From Mariaggregatimicrobium sp964498785 (GTDB lineage Bacteria > Zhuqueibacterota > Zhuqueibacteria > Thermofontimicrobiales > Thiofontviventaceae), in the NCBI GenBank assembly GCA_964498785.1, contig CAZCJL010000009.1, positions 41,251 to 105,250 on the forward strand: a stretch of 64,000 bases of DNA, in the 5' to 3' direction. The notes beneath the pieces were generated by a model, which was not told the origin of the DNA, did no database searches, and worked only from the letters and a program-made list of their open reading frames with translations. The stretch's first letter is position 1. Each line of letters begins with the position of its first letter. Shown here piece by piece: positions 8,198-16,534 of this stretch. The position numbers were made by a program, and so were the translations under genes.

Positions 8198-9184
8198 ATG
8201 AATTGGCCATATTTACGCATGCCAGAGAGCATCGAGCTAGATGAATCGACATACACGAATAATTATGGAAAATTTATTGTTCAGCCGTTAGAGCGAGGAT
8301 TCGGCACGACAATCGGAAATGCATTTCGCCGGGTTCTTCTATCTTCATTGTCAGGAGCTGCTATCACCATGATCCGTGTCGATTCTATTTTCCATGAACT
8401 TTCGATAATTCCTGGTGTAGTAGAAGATGTAGCGCAAATTATTTTAAATTTAAAAGAAGTTCGAATCAAGCTACTGAATAAAAAACCAGAAAAAATTACC
8501 CTTCATCTAAAGGGACCCAGAGAATTGGTTGCCCGAGATATTCAGAATGGTAATACTGATTTTGAAATTTTAAATCCTGATATCCATATCGCTACATTAA
8601 ATGAAGATGCTGATTTCAATATTGAATTGCGAATCGGGCGCGGCAAAGGATATGTCCCATCTGAAGAAAATAAAATGCCGGATCAGGCAATTGGTACTAT
8701 TCCGATTGACGCCATTTTTTCTCCGGTACGTAAAGTTAGTTATGACGTCGAAAAAACAAGAGTCGGACAGCGTATTGATTATGAAAAACTAACACTGGAA
8801 ATATGGACTGACGGCAGTATTACTCCGGATGATGCATTGACCTATGCTGGCAAAATTTTAAAAGATCATATTCAGCTCTTTATCAACTTTGATATCGAAC
8901 CTGAAGAAGAAGAAACATCGGAAATCGATGAGGAAGTTTTGAGGATTCGTAAATTATTGAAAATGAGTGTCGATGAATTAGAACTTTCTGTACGATCCTA
9001 TAACTGTCTGATGGCTGCAAATATTAAAACAATTTCGGACCTGGTAAAACGAGATGAACAGGAGATGCTAAAATTTAGAAACTTCGGTCGAAAATCTCTA
9101 ACCGAATTGACAAAAATTTTAGAGGAAAAAGGCCTGCATTTCGGTATGGATGTGGATCGATATTTAAAGTCTGAAAATGATTAA
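8198..9184 (+). CDS. rpoA: DNA-directed RNA polymerase subunit alpha
   Basis: The 328-residue protein has the N-terminal dimerisation/assembly domain (FIVQPLERGFGTTIGNAFRRVLLSS near the start), an acidic linker (EPEEEETSEIDEE near residue 240) and the C-terminal domain (ELELSVRSYNCLMAANIKTISDLV, FRNFGRKSLTEL). The ATG at 8198 is preferred over the GTG at 8192 because of GAGG at 8187-8190. Confidence 0.98.
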   Translation: MNWPYLRMPESIELDESTYTNNYGKFIVQPLERGFGTTIGNAFRRVLLSSLSGAAITMIRVDSIFHELSIIPGVVEDVAQIILNLKEVRIKLLNKKPEKITLHLKGPRELVARDIQNGNTDFEILNPDIHIATLNEDADFNIELRIGRGKGYVPSEENKMPDQAIGTIPIDAIFSPVRKVSYDVEKTRVGQRIDYEKLTLEIWTDGSITPDDALTYAGKILKDHIQLFINFDIEPEEEETSEIDEEVLRIRKLLKMSVDELELSVRSYNCLMAANIKTISDLVKRDEQEMLKFRNFGRKSLTELTKILEEKGLHFGMDVDRYLKSEND

Positions 9185-9202
9185 AATGAAGGATTTGTTA
9201 TT

Positions 9203-9643
9203 ATGAGACACAGACGTTCTGGAAGGAAGTTAAATAGAACCACCAGTCACCGGAAAGCGATGTTTGCTAATATGGTTACTTCGCTGGTTGAATATAAAAA
9301 AATTAAAACCACGCTGGCGAAGGCCAAAGAAGCACGAAGTGTTGTCGAGCGCTTGATCACTTTTGCAAAAAAAGGAGATTTAACCGCCAGAAGGCAGGTT
9401 CTTAAGATTATTCGTGATAAAGAAACAGTGAAAGTTCTGTTTGACGAAATCGCCCCGCAATACAATGAAAGAAATGGTGGTTATACGAGAATTATTAAAC
9501 TGGGACAGCGTGCCGGCGACGGAGCTTCCCTGGCTTTGTTGGAACTTGTTGGTTTTGAAGGTGTAAAAAAGGAAAAAAAGAAAGCGAAAGAGAAAGATAA
9601 GGAATCTGAAAAAGTAGCCGAACCTGAAACCAGTGAGGCATAA
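9203..9643 (+). CDS. rplQ: 50S ribosomal protein L17
   Basis: The 146-residue product starts MRHRRSGRKLNRTTSHRKAM and contains GGYTRIIKLGQRAGDGASLALLELV, both diagnostic of L17. Residues from about 120 on form a lysine/glutamate-rich tail (KKEKKKAKEKDKESEK), longer than in the roughly 120-residue minimal form. Last gene of the ribosomal block, followed by a terminator. Confidence 0.97.
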   Translation: MRHRRSGRKLNRTTSHRKAMFANMVTSLVEYKKIKTTLAKAKEARSVVERLITFAKKGDLTARRQVLKIIRDKETVKVLFDEIAPQYNERNGGYTRIIKLGQRAGDGASLALLELVGFEGVKKEKKKAKEKDKESEKVAEPETSEA

Positions 9644-9670
9644 ACAGATAATTTAGCTCGTAGATTTAAA

Positions 9671-9701
9671 AGACAATCTAAATATTTAGGTTGTCTTTTT
9701 T
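9671..9701 (+). terminator. Intrinsic terminator of the ribosomal/rpoA operon
   Basis: AGACAATCTAAA (9671-9682) pairs with TTTAGGTTGTCT (9685-9696) with one G-U wobble; flanking A and T runs extend the stem and TTTTTT follows. It lies 28 bp after the rplQ stop. Confidence 0.9.
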
Positions 9702-9867
9702 CATTTGGCCCAAAGACATGTGAGATTCAATTAAATCCCTTCTTCTTAAACATCAATGACAAAATTGTGCAATTAGAGAAATTATATTTCTTCATGAAAG
9801 CTCCAAAACAACCTCGTTGCTTGTATATAGATTATATTAGTTCGAATAACTAAAATTAGAGTTCGCA

Positions 9868-10497
9868 ATGAGCGCTTATATTCTTCCGTTTGCAGCTTAT
9901 ATTAGTATTAGCCTTGTTGGAAATGTGTTTCCCAATGGAAATTTGTATATCTATCCGATAAAAACGTTAATAGTTGGTTTGTTACTATTCTATTTTCGTA
10001 AAGAATATTCAGAACTTTTTAAGCGTGTAAAAAATAAATCACTTGTTCGTTCGATTGTCGTTGGCATTTTTGCCTTTATAATCTGGGTTGCTCTTGAGGG
10101 TTTATATCCGCAATTAGGATATTCAGAATTCAATCCGACTCTTGTGGAATCAATGTTTTTTAAAATTATTTTGATCATTTTTCGGATAGTCGGCGCTGTT
10201 CTCATTGTCCCAGTTTTTGAAGAACTTTTCTGGCGTTCTTTCCTCGTCAGATGGATTATTCGCTCTGATTTTAAAAACGTAAAAATTGGTGACTTCACTC
10301 CTTTTTCATTTATAATCACTTCCCTTTTATTTGGAATTGAACATCATCGATGGTTGGTTGGAATATTGGTTGGCATTTTGTACAATTGGTTGCTTTTTCG
10401 CGAACGAAAGATTTTATTATGTGTGATAGCGCATGCAATTACAAATCTTTTATTGGCAATTTACGTTCTGATGACGATGCAATGGAGTTTTTGGTAA
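9868..10497 (+). CDS. CPBP-family (CAAX-type) intramembrane metalloprotease
   Basis: The 209-residue protein has about six to seven hydrophobic helices. The CPBP/Abi motifs are present: FEELFWRSFL (EExxxR) near residue 118, an HH pair in FGIEHHRW near residue 156, and HAITN near residue 191. These make the glutamate/histidine metal site of type II CAAX proteases. A CAAX-protease-related family is known to accompany exosortase systems, and this gene lies 362 bp before a PEP-CTERM gene and 2.5 kb from the exosortase. A role in substrate maturation is inferred. No strong ribosome binding site is seen before the ATG. Confidence 0.85.
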   Translation: MSAYILPFAAYISISLVGNVFPNGNLYIYPIKTLIVGLLLFYFRKEYSELFKRVKNKSLVRSIVVGIFAFIIWVALEGLYPQLGYSEFNPTLVESMFFKIILIIFRIVGAVLIVPVFEELFWRSFLVRWIIRSDFKNVKIGDFTPFSFIITSLLFGIEHHRWLVGILVGILYNWLLFRERKILLCVIAHAITNLLLAIYVLMTMQWSFW

Positions 10498-10734
10498 AAT
10501 TTAACTTGTCGGCTGTTAATAAATTATTAGAACGATGTCTTCTAATGAAAATATTTTGTATTCTATTTTGTAATTAAAGGTAAAATAGTGTAAGGATACT
10601 GAACATTGTAATTTTATAATTATCATAATATTAAAAAAAATAATGAATTTTTGTGAGCGAATAAGACAAATAATTTAAATGAATATTTTTGATAAAAGCA
10701 AAAAGTGCATTTTAGGGTTTGTAACATATTGTTA

Positions 10735-10759
10735 TTTCATGATATTATAAAACATGAAA
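10735..10759. promoter_or_regulatory. Inverted repeat upstream of the PEP-CTERM promoter
   Basis: TTTCATG (10735-10741) and CATGAAA (10753-10759) form a perfect 7-bp inverted repeat with an 11-bp spacer, ending 13 bp before the -24 element. It could be an activator or repressor site; the binding protein is unknown. Confidence 0.4.
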
Positions 10760-10771
10760 ATAATAATTGAT

Positions 10772-10788
10772 TTGGTACGAATTTTGTA
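10772..10788 (+). promoter_or_regulatory. Sigma-54-like (-24/-12) promoter of the PEP-CTERM gene
   Basis: TTGGTACGAATTTTGTA matches the consensus YTGGCACGRNNNTTGCW except for two C-to-T changes. GG at 10774-10775 and GT at 10786-10787 are separated by exactly 10 bp, as GG-N10-GC requires. Predicted start is near 10799, about 60 bp before the ATG. A TATAAT at 10787-10792 is an alternative sigma-70 -10 box, but its best -35 (TTGATT) has only 14 bp spacing. Confidence 0.6.
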
Positions 10789-10859
10789 TAATATTAAGAA
10801 AAATTCAATTTAACAAAATTAAATAATTAGAACCTGAAATTTAAATGGGGGCAGATCAA

Positions 10860-11579
10860 ATGAAACGATTTTCTGTAGTATTTGTTGTTCTGATGGTGCT
10901 GAGCCTGGCTTATTCGGCAGTCTTTGCCAGTACTGTAACAATTAATTATAATGGCGCATTAGATGGTACGTGGAAAAAAGTGAATATTGCCGGACAGAAT
11001 AAAGATTGGTATACAGGTCTTTACAAGTTTACAGTCGATGGCGCGGCATGGAATAGCTATTGTATTGATCCTTTCACAGAAATACCATCACATTCCTGGC
11101 AGGCGAATGTATACGGCCCGGCAGATGTTGCAAGCGGACATGGAAAACTGTTCACTTATCCGGGAGGAGTCGGTACAGGTATCACAATTCAAAAATATCG
11201 TATGATTAACTACCTGTATAACACTTACGGGCTTTCAGCAGATCCGGGTCTAAAAAGTCAACGATCTGATTTAAGTTTGGCTTTCTGGGAAATTTCTTAT
11301 GATTTTGATGGTACACCTACTTCGCTAGATCTTGCCACAGGGCAAGGTGATTTCTACATCCGAAGCAATGATAGCTATGGTAGTGCCAATAGCTGGCTGG
11401 CCGAAGCCTGGAATTATCGTAATAGTTATGCGTTACCAACACTTTATACACCAAATTCATTGAGTGCAAGCCAGGAAATTTTGGGGCGACCAGCACCTGT
11501 ACCAGAACCAGGAACAATTTTACTATTAGGGAGCGGATTATTGGGACTTGCCGTAATTGCGCGCTTCAGAAGAAAATAA
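10860..11579 (+). CDS. PEP-CTERM surface protein (exosortase substrate), thioester-domain-like
   Basis: The 239-residue protein has a signal peptide (about residues 1-24, ending FAS), a globular part and a C-terminal sorting signal: VPEPG at 214-218, a hydrophobic helix (219-232) and RFRRK at the end. That tripartite tail is the PEP-CTERM signal recognised by exosortases. The globular part contains YCID (Cys68) and SLAFWEISYD (139-148), resembling the YC.D...QLAIWE pattern of thioester-type adhesin domains, but Ser139 stands where the reactive Gln would be. The ATG at 10860 is chosen over the ATG at 10845 because GGGGG at 10847-10851 has good spacing and the signal peptide then starts MKRFS. 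It converges with epsI and the exosortase operon. Confidence 0.93.
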   Translation: MKRFSVVFVVLMVLSLAYSAVFASTVTINYNGALDGTWKKVNIAGQNKDWYTGLYKFTVDGAAWNSYCIDPFTEIPSHSWQANVYGPADVASGHGKLFTYPGGVGTGITIQKYRMINYLYNTYGLSADPGLKSQRSDLSLAFWEISYDFDGTPTSLDLATGQGDFYIRSNDSYGSANSWLAEAWNYRNSYALPTLYTPNSLSASQEILGRPAPVPEPGTILLLGSGLLGLAVIARFRRK

Positions 11580-11610
11580 AAATTGTTTAAGCAATTATTA
11601 TTAATTGATA

Positions 11611-11639
11611 AAGGTAGAAGAAATTCTACCTTTTTTTTT
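11611..11639 (+). terminator. Intrinsic terminator after the PEP-CTERM gene
   Basis: AAGGTAGAA (11611-11619) and TTCTACCTT (11624-11632) form a perfect stem with a GAAA tetraloop, followed by a T run to 11639. On the minus strand the same hairpin is followed only by TTTATC, so it may weakly end the long opposing operon as well. Confidence 0.88.
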
Positions 11640-11662
11640 ACAATGAGATTAACTAAACAACG

Positions 11663-12292
11663 TTAGAATGGTAGTATACGCTGAATTTGTGGATAAAAAG
11701 TTTGAACAAAATCAAAAATAATGTCATCGGCTTTTTTAACATTTCTGATATTAATGCGTATAAAAGCAGCATCTGACGGCTTTCGTAACAACGAGCTAAT
11801 GGCAAGATCAATTTTCAATTGATATTCGTTTCTGATAATGCCGTGTTGAGTACAAAACCAATAAACCATTATCTCTTCTTCTGTTTTCTGATTAATAACG
11901 AGTCGATTTGCTTCAAATTTAACAGGATCTGTAAATTTTAGTGATTTGGTTTGCTTTATATTCCAACCACTTCCGGGTAAGCAATGTTTGGGAGAATGTA
12001 TCTGTTCCCCATATTTTTGATCGCGAAAATATGCCAAAAATATCCAGACGTGATCACCCTGTGAATTGACATATTTGCGCATAATTTCTTCATCTGATTT
12101 TAAAACATCTAATACCTTTGCTGAAAGAAAATTACGTTTTGTCATCTTCCAATCACCAGCCTCAATAGGAAAATTATCAAGATTGACCTTTTCTGAAGTA
12201 ATAACGCGGTCGTATCTGACAATATTTACATATAGACCTGTGGAAATCAAGAATATCAATGAAATAAAGAATTCTTTATGTTTCATATTCAT
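11663..12292 (-). CDS. epsI: EpsI family protein (exosortase-associated)
   Basis: The 209-residue protein has one N-terminal membrane helix and the EpsI core with the signature HSPKHCLPGSGW and the following basic/aromatic pattern, including YWFCTQHGIIRNEY near residue 155. In many exosortase proteins this domain is fused to the C-terminus of the enzyme; here it is a separate gene 29 bp downstream. Its biochemical role is not settled. The ATG at 12292 is preferred over an upstream TTG at 12304; no strong ribosome binding site separates the options. Last gene of the long minus-strand cluster. Confidence 0.9.
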   Translation of the reverse strand: MNMKHKEFFISLIFLISTGLYVNIVRYDRVITSEKVNLDNFPIEAGDWKMTKRNFLSAKVLDVLKSDEEIMRKYVNSQGDHVWIFLAYFRDQKYGEQIHSPKHCLPGSGWNIKQTKSLKFTDPVKFEANRLVINQKTEEEIMVYWFCTQHGIIRNEYQLKIDLAISSLLRKPSDAAFIRINIRNVKKADDIIFDFVQTFYPQIQRILPF

Positions 12293-12321
12293 ATTTAAAC
12301 TCAATTAATGTTAAGTTTTAC

Positions 12322-13143
12322 TTATTTGAAAATGCGCTTTAATAATAGCGCCGCGAAAGAAATAATAATTAATCCGATTAAGAATATGAGAAGACCGGAT
12401 AACTCATGAAAAAACCCTTCTGCTAATTTGGGGCTAATTGCAATGGCAATTAGTGCGGACATGAAAATTCGTCCGGCATTTGCCAGAATAGCGATTAAAG
12501 GTGTTAACATAACTAAAATGATACCAGGCAAGGGGCGTTTTATAATCATGTATGCAATTGCTGCCGCGAGGGCAGAGAGGGTCATTAAAGAGCGCAATCC
12601 GCTACATGCTTCAACAACTTCCAATGAATAATTTTGAAGATGGATAATATTCCCTTGCAATATGAGCGGGATGCCAATGATTTTTAAAATGTGAGAAGCG
12701 ATCTGTGAAGAATATAATTGAAGCGGGAAAGTGATATTATAATAAATGATGTATGGTAATGGAACCATGAAAAATAAAAAAAGCAACGGGAACCAGATAT
12801 TTTTTAAGACTTGTGTTCCTAAATTAAACATGACGATTCCAATAAGTACAATGATAAATGAAAGTCGAACTGAAAAATATTCTGACGCGGCAGTCCCAAA
12901 AATGTAAAGCAGCAACCCCCCGGAGAGAATTACTAATCCCCAGTAGTTTTTATCAACAGTTAGCTTAATTAAGTCATCTCTTTTATCATAGATTAGATAG
13001 CCTGCTAAAAAGGGAATTAAAAATCCATGAGAATAATTGGCATCCGAATACCAGGAATCGATTAATCCTTTGATAATGGGGAAATACAGGATTATTGTAA
13101 TACCGATTAAAATACTAAATTGAATATATTTTGTTTTTTTCAT
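12322..13143 (-). CDS. xrtA: Exosortase (PEP-CTERM sorting transpeptidase)
   Basis: The 273-residue protein has about eight membrane helices and all three residues of the exosortase active site: Cys180 in VEACSGLR, Arg225 in ANAGRI and His246 in FHELSG. It is thought to cleave the PEP-CTERM tail at the periplasmic face of the inner membrane and transfer the protein to an acceptor. The neighbourhood (PrsK/PrsR, EPS export, autokinase, deacetylase) is that of XrtA-type loci, which is the basis for the symbol; the subtype itself was not scored. EpsI follows as a separate gene, and a substrate gene lies convergently at 10860-11579. Confidence 0.92.
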   Translation of the reverse strand: MKKTKYIQFSILIGITIILYFPIIKGLIDSWYSDANYSHGFLIPFLAGYLIYDKRDDLIKLTVDKNYWGLVILSGGLLLYIFGTAASEYFSVRLSFIIVLIGIVMFNLGTQVLKNIWFPLLFLFFMVPLPYIIYYNITFPLQLYSSQIASHILKIIGIPLILQGNIIHLQNYSLEVVEACSGLRSLMTLSALAAAIAYMIIKRPLPGIILVMLTPLIAILANAGRIFMSALIAIAISPKLAEGFFHELSGLLIFLIGLIIISFAALLLKRIFK

Positions 13144-13178
13144 TTGCAGATAAGTTTCAAATTAGGTTAGTGTTTTTA

Positions 13179-15335
13179 TTACTCCAGTTTAACTAATTTT
13201 TGTGAGTGTACAAATTGTTCAACGAAAAGTTTACAAATATAAATGCCGGATGAAGTTTGATTTCCGAAATTATCACTACCATCCCAGTGGATCTGATACA
13301 TCCCTTTATCGTATTCTCCATCTGCAAGATTTTTAATGATTTGTCCTGCAATATTATATATGCACAGATTGATTTTACCATTTTGTTTGAGATGGTATTC
13401 AAGCATAGTGCCGGAATTAAATGGATTCGGATAATTATACGTTAACCGATTCTTTGTGATAGTTAGTATATGATTTTCAGAAATCTTAGATTCTGCACTT
13501 GTAGTAAATGAAAGATAGTATGTCGGCATTTTGTTTGGCGGAGAAGCTAAGTCCTGCGCATCTACACTGACTGTTATTTTGGAATTTTTCGGAAATGGCA
13601 GTGGAGGAGTGTACTTAATGAAATAATTATGAATCGTGCCAGACACGGTAATTTCCGGATAATTATTTGGATGAACCCCGTTATAAATAATATCATTATT
13701 AATATTAACTAAAATAGATGAAACATCGATACCGGCCTCCTCATCGATAATATTAATCTGAATGTCTGAATTCACATCAACAGCCATGGCATCGGGTTCG
13801 GGAGACATGTTATCGAAATTTAAATGAGGCGGATAAAAATCCGGTGGTTTATGGCCCAGATATCCCCAAATGTAATTCGTGAGTGTTTGGTTGTCTGCGC
13901 AAAAGCCTCTGGCTCCGTTTAAACCTGAATCGGTATATGATCTCATGTCGCTGCGGATTCTATCTTCATACGGAAATGGCCACAGAGATTCATTGGTAAC
14001 GCTATTATATCCGGTCTCTCCATATAAACTTCCTGAAACCCCTATTTTTTTTAAAATTGTCGCTCCGATATCTCCGCCATCAAAAGCAGCACCATCAAGA
14101 TCTGAATTATCTTCGATTCTGCACAGGTATTTTAAAGATGGGATTCCATTTCCCGGTGAACCGGTTAGCGGATTAATTTCATTTGATTTTTCAGTACACA
14201 GAGAATGCGTGCCAGGAACACAATTCGCATTGAAATTAGAGCTGTTATTGTAAAGACAATTGTAATTACAGAGGCTATACGCATTATTAGATCGTATCCC
14301 ATAATTATTTTCTATACCATAGATGATAGAATTCATTACCGGTTCATCACCGGTTTCCATGTAAAAGCCGTTTGAACTGCTTGTTGAACCGGAAACATCT
14401 CCAACAACGCAATTATTGATGCTAACATTATCACACCGAGGCCGAACTCCTTCCAATCCTTTCCAGAAAACGCAATTATCAAAATGGACAAGTCCAACAG
14501 GATTGCTGGATGCGATCATGAGTGTGCCTTTTTCAATGTTCAGTGCAATACATCCCCGTATATAAACATCGTTCATGTCATATCCCTGACCGGTATTCCT
14601 GATAAAATATCCCCTGGGCTGGTTTGGATTGCCTGCTGCATTCGAATAATAAGATTGGTCATTGTCAGCATCAATAGCAACACAATTTTGGAGCTCTACT
14701 TGTGTCGCATCGTAAACAGTAAAGCAAGAATGCCCATCATACAGAAGATGAGAATCGGCTCTGCCAACACATCTTCTGAAAATAATTTTTTCACCGCCTT
14801 TTGCAGCATAAAAATAATATCGACCATTTCCGTAGGCATAGCACTCTTCCAATAATACATCGCTGCAAGTACCAACGGCAAAAATATCGCCGCCATGCCC
14901 ATTTCGACCGTTAAAACCACCGCAGCGGTACATTTTAATGTGATGAGAACCGTATCCTATGTTGACAATCGCTTTCCCGTTATCAAATCGTGCATTCCCC
15001 CATTTTATCCCTTCAAATTGAACGTATGATACACCATTCAGGTAAAACATGTTTCTTGCGTCTTCTCCGTCGAAGAATACGTACCCCGGATTCTCTGCCT
15101 TGACTATCGTGTAGTTATTCGGATTGCCATTCGGTGGTTTGTTTGTTCTATCGATTACATTGAGATGTCCGGTATATTTTCCATTACGGATTATAAGTCT
15201 GTCTCCGCCATTCATCGCTGCCATGGCGCTTTGCAAATTTGTGTATGTTTCGCCGTGCCCCATATAGATTGTTTTTGCAAACGTGAAAGAGGATAAAATA
15301 AACATTATGCAAAACATATTCATAAGTTTAAACAT
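13179..15335 (-). CDS. Secreted right-handed beta-helix protein with FlgD-like C-terminal tail
   Basis: The product has about 718 residues. It has a signal peptide (FKLMNMFCIMFILSSFTFA), then a parallel beta-helix (roughly residues 25-380) with many short turns such as NGKYTGHLNVID and RCGGFNGRNGHGG, like pectate lyases and polysaccharide epimerases. An Ig-like segment follows (about 510-610; VDVNSDIQINIIDEEAGID), then a C-terminal domain with YPNPFNSGTMLEYHL, IYNIAGQIIKNL and GIYICKLFV, the FlgD-like/type IX secretion-type tail common in FCB bacteria. Catalytic residues cannot be named by eye. The ATG at 15335 is chosen because AGGAG sits 8 bp upstream, while the GTG at 15344 overlaps that site. 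It lies in the exosortase operon, so action on the EPS is plausible but inferred. Confidence 0.8.
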   Translation of the reverse strand: MFKLMNMFCIMFILSSFTFAKTIYMGHGETYTNLQSAMAAMNGGDRLIIRNGKYTGHLNVIDRTNKPPNGNPNNYTIVKAENPGYVFFDGEDARNMFYLNGVSYVQFEGIKWGNARFDNGKAIVNIGYGSHHIKMYRCGGFNGRNGHGGDIFAVGTCSDVLLEECYAYGNGRYYFYAAKGGEKIIFRRCVGRADSHLLYDGHSCFTVYDATQVELQNCVAIDADNDQSYYSNAAGNPNQPRGYFIRNTGQGYDMNDVYIRGCIALNIEKGTLMIASSNPVGLVHFDNCVFWKGLEGVRPRCDNVSINNCVVGDVSGSTSSSNGFYMETGDEPVMNSIIYGIENNYGIRSNNAYSLCNYNCLYNNSSNFNANCVPGTHSLCTEKSNEINPLTGSPGNGIPSLKYLCRIEDNSDLDGAAFDGGDIGATILKKIGVSGSLYGETGYNSVTNESLWPFPYEDRIRSDMRSYTDSGLNGARGFCADNQTLTNYIWGYLGHKPPDFYPPHLNFDNMSPEPDAMAVDVNSDIQINIIDEEAGIDVSSILVNINNDIIYNGVHPNNYPEITVSGTIHNYFIKYTPPLPFPKNSKITVSVDAQDLASPPNKMPTYYLSFTTSAESKISENHILTITKNRLTYNYPNPFNSGTMLEYHLKQNGKINLCIYNIAGQIIKNLADGEYDKGMYQIHWDGSDNFGNQTSSGIYICKLFVEQFVHSQKLVKLE

Positions 15336-15340
15336 TATAT

Positions 15341-16534
15341 TCACTCCTGATTCAAATTTAATTTATCAAATTTTTTCAATATTTGAGTAGCATGAATCTC
15401 CCATAAGTATTTCTCTGTTATACATATCTGTGCTTGTTTGCCAAATTTTCTTCTCAACGATGCATCTGAAAGTAATAATGTGAGCTTTTCAACAATGTCC
15501 TTTTTATTTTTCGGTTCAAATAATAATCCATCAATCCCATTGCTTATTACAGAACGAATCGGATCTGTTGACGGTGCAACAACAGCTTTCCCGGTCCCCA
15601 TATATTCAAATAGCTTAATTGGTGAACGATATTGATTTGAGTGGGGAATTAACGCTATATCGAATAGCTGTATGTATTTCTGAATTTCCCGATGTGGTAT
15701 TTTCCCCGTTATCTTAACTGACTTCTGTATTCCACGTTTTTCCGCTAATGAAATAATATAGTCTTTTAATTGACCGTCGCCTACCAGTAGCAAGATTAAA
15801 TCCGGGTATATATTGAACAAATCGCTGATAACGTCAATCATAAAATCAAAATTATGCCAATGAGATAGCCCACCAACAAAGCCGATGACTTTGTTATTTA
15901 TAATATCGAGTTGTTTTGCCAGGTAATTAAGTTCTTTTTTTGAAAATGTTGAATTGAGCCATGATTTTGATACACCATTTGGAACAACGATGATTTTTTC
16001 GTCTGAACCCAACATGTCTGCTATTTTTTCTTTTAGAAAGTTAGAAACAACAACGATTAAGGTCGCTTGCTTAAATATTCTTTCATCAAATTTATGTGCT
16101 AACTTCACTAAAACCTGTCCCCGTACACGCTCAAACCCGCTCAATTCATTGACTTCTACGATCAGTGGAATATTAAATTTTTTGGAGATAATGGTTCCAA
16201 CTAAATTGTAGAAAGCGTGGCGTTCATAGATAAAATCAATGTTGTTATGTTTGACGTTTCTCTTTAATTTTTTAACACCAGATATATTGTATGCAATTTC
16301 CATGATTTCAAAGAGTATTTGGGGCGCATGATCTGCTAAGAATGCAAGCGCTTCGGACAAAAAAGATCTTCGATTCGGTTGATCCTGCGCTGACAAGTCT
16401 GTGTTTGCAGGGGAGACCAGGGTCACTTTATGCCCCAAACAACGAAAGCCATTTGCGATACCAGCGATGTGCACTCCCTCGGCGCCGGTACCACGAACTC
16501 GAAAGTGATATATTATATTCCGGTTTTCAGACAT
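15341..16534 (-). CDS. Glycosyltransferase family 4 (GT-B)
   Basis: The 397-residue protein has the GT4 two-lobe arrangement. Visible are the N-terminal GTGAEGVHIAGIANGFRCLGH loop, VVPNGVSKSW around residue 190, the nucleotide-sugar lobe with GFVGGLSHWHN and GDGQLKDYI, and the terminal E..E region ALIPHSNQYRSPIKLFEYMGTGKAVVA. It probably adds one sugar during repeat-unit assembly on the cytoplasmic side of the inner membrane. Its start overlaps the end of the amidotransferase gene by 8 bp. Donor and acceptor cannot be deduced. Confidence 0.88.
   Translation of the reverse strand: MSENRNIIYHFRVRGTGAEGVHIAGIANGFRCLGHKVTLVSPANTDLSAQDQPNRRSFLSEALAFLADHAPQILFEIMEIAYNISGVKKLKRNVKHNNIDFIYERHAFYNLVGTIISKKFNIPLIVEVNELSGFERVRGQVLVKLAHKFDERIFKQATLIVVVSNFLKEKIADMLGSDEKIIVVPNGVSKSWLNSTFSKKELNYLAKQLDIINNKVIGFVGGLSHWHNFDFMIDVISDLFNIYPDLILLLVGDGQLKDYIISLAEKRGIQKSVKITGKIPHREIQKYIQLFDIALIPHSNQYRSPIKLFEYMGTGKAVVAPSTDPIRSVISNGIDGLLFEPKNKKDIVEKLTLLLSDASLRRKFGKQAQICITEKYLWEIHATQILKKFDKLNLNQE

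Larger units (their letters stand above)
10498..10859. other. AT-rich regulatory region upstream of the PEP-CTERM gene
   Basis: A 362-bp stretch without a convincing gene. It holds a sigma-54-like promoter (10772-10788), an inverted repeat just upstream of it (10735-10759) and the G-rich ribosome binding site near 10847-10851. No terminator for the CPBP gene was recognised. Confidence 0.7.

Noticed and set aside
10764..10792. Sigma-70 reading of the PEP-CTERM promoter (TTGATT...TATAAT)
   Set aside because: The spacer is only 14 bp. Kept as an alternative in the feature note, but the exact GG-N10-GT spacing and the presence of PrsR favour sigma-54.
13630..13660. CTGGCACG-like box on the minus strand inside the beta-helix gene
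   Set aside because: The -24 half is good but the -12 half reads ATAAT with no GC at the required spacing.
13879..14253. 124-codon plus-strand open frame
   Set aside because: Antisense to the beta-helix gene; proline-rich shadow product.
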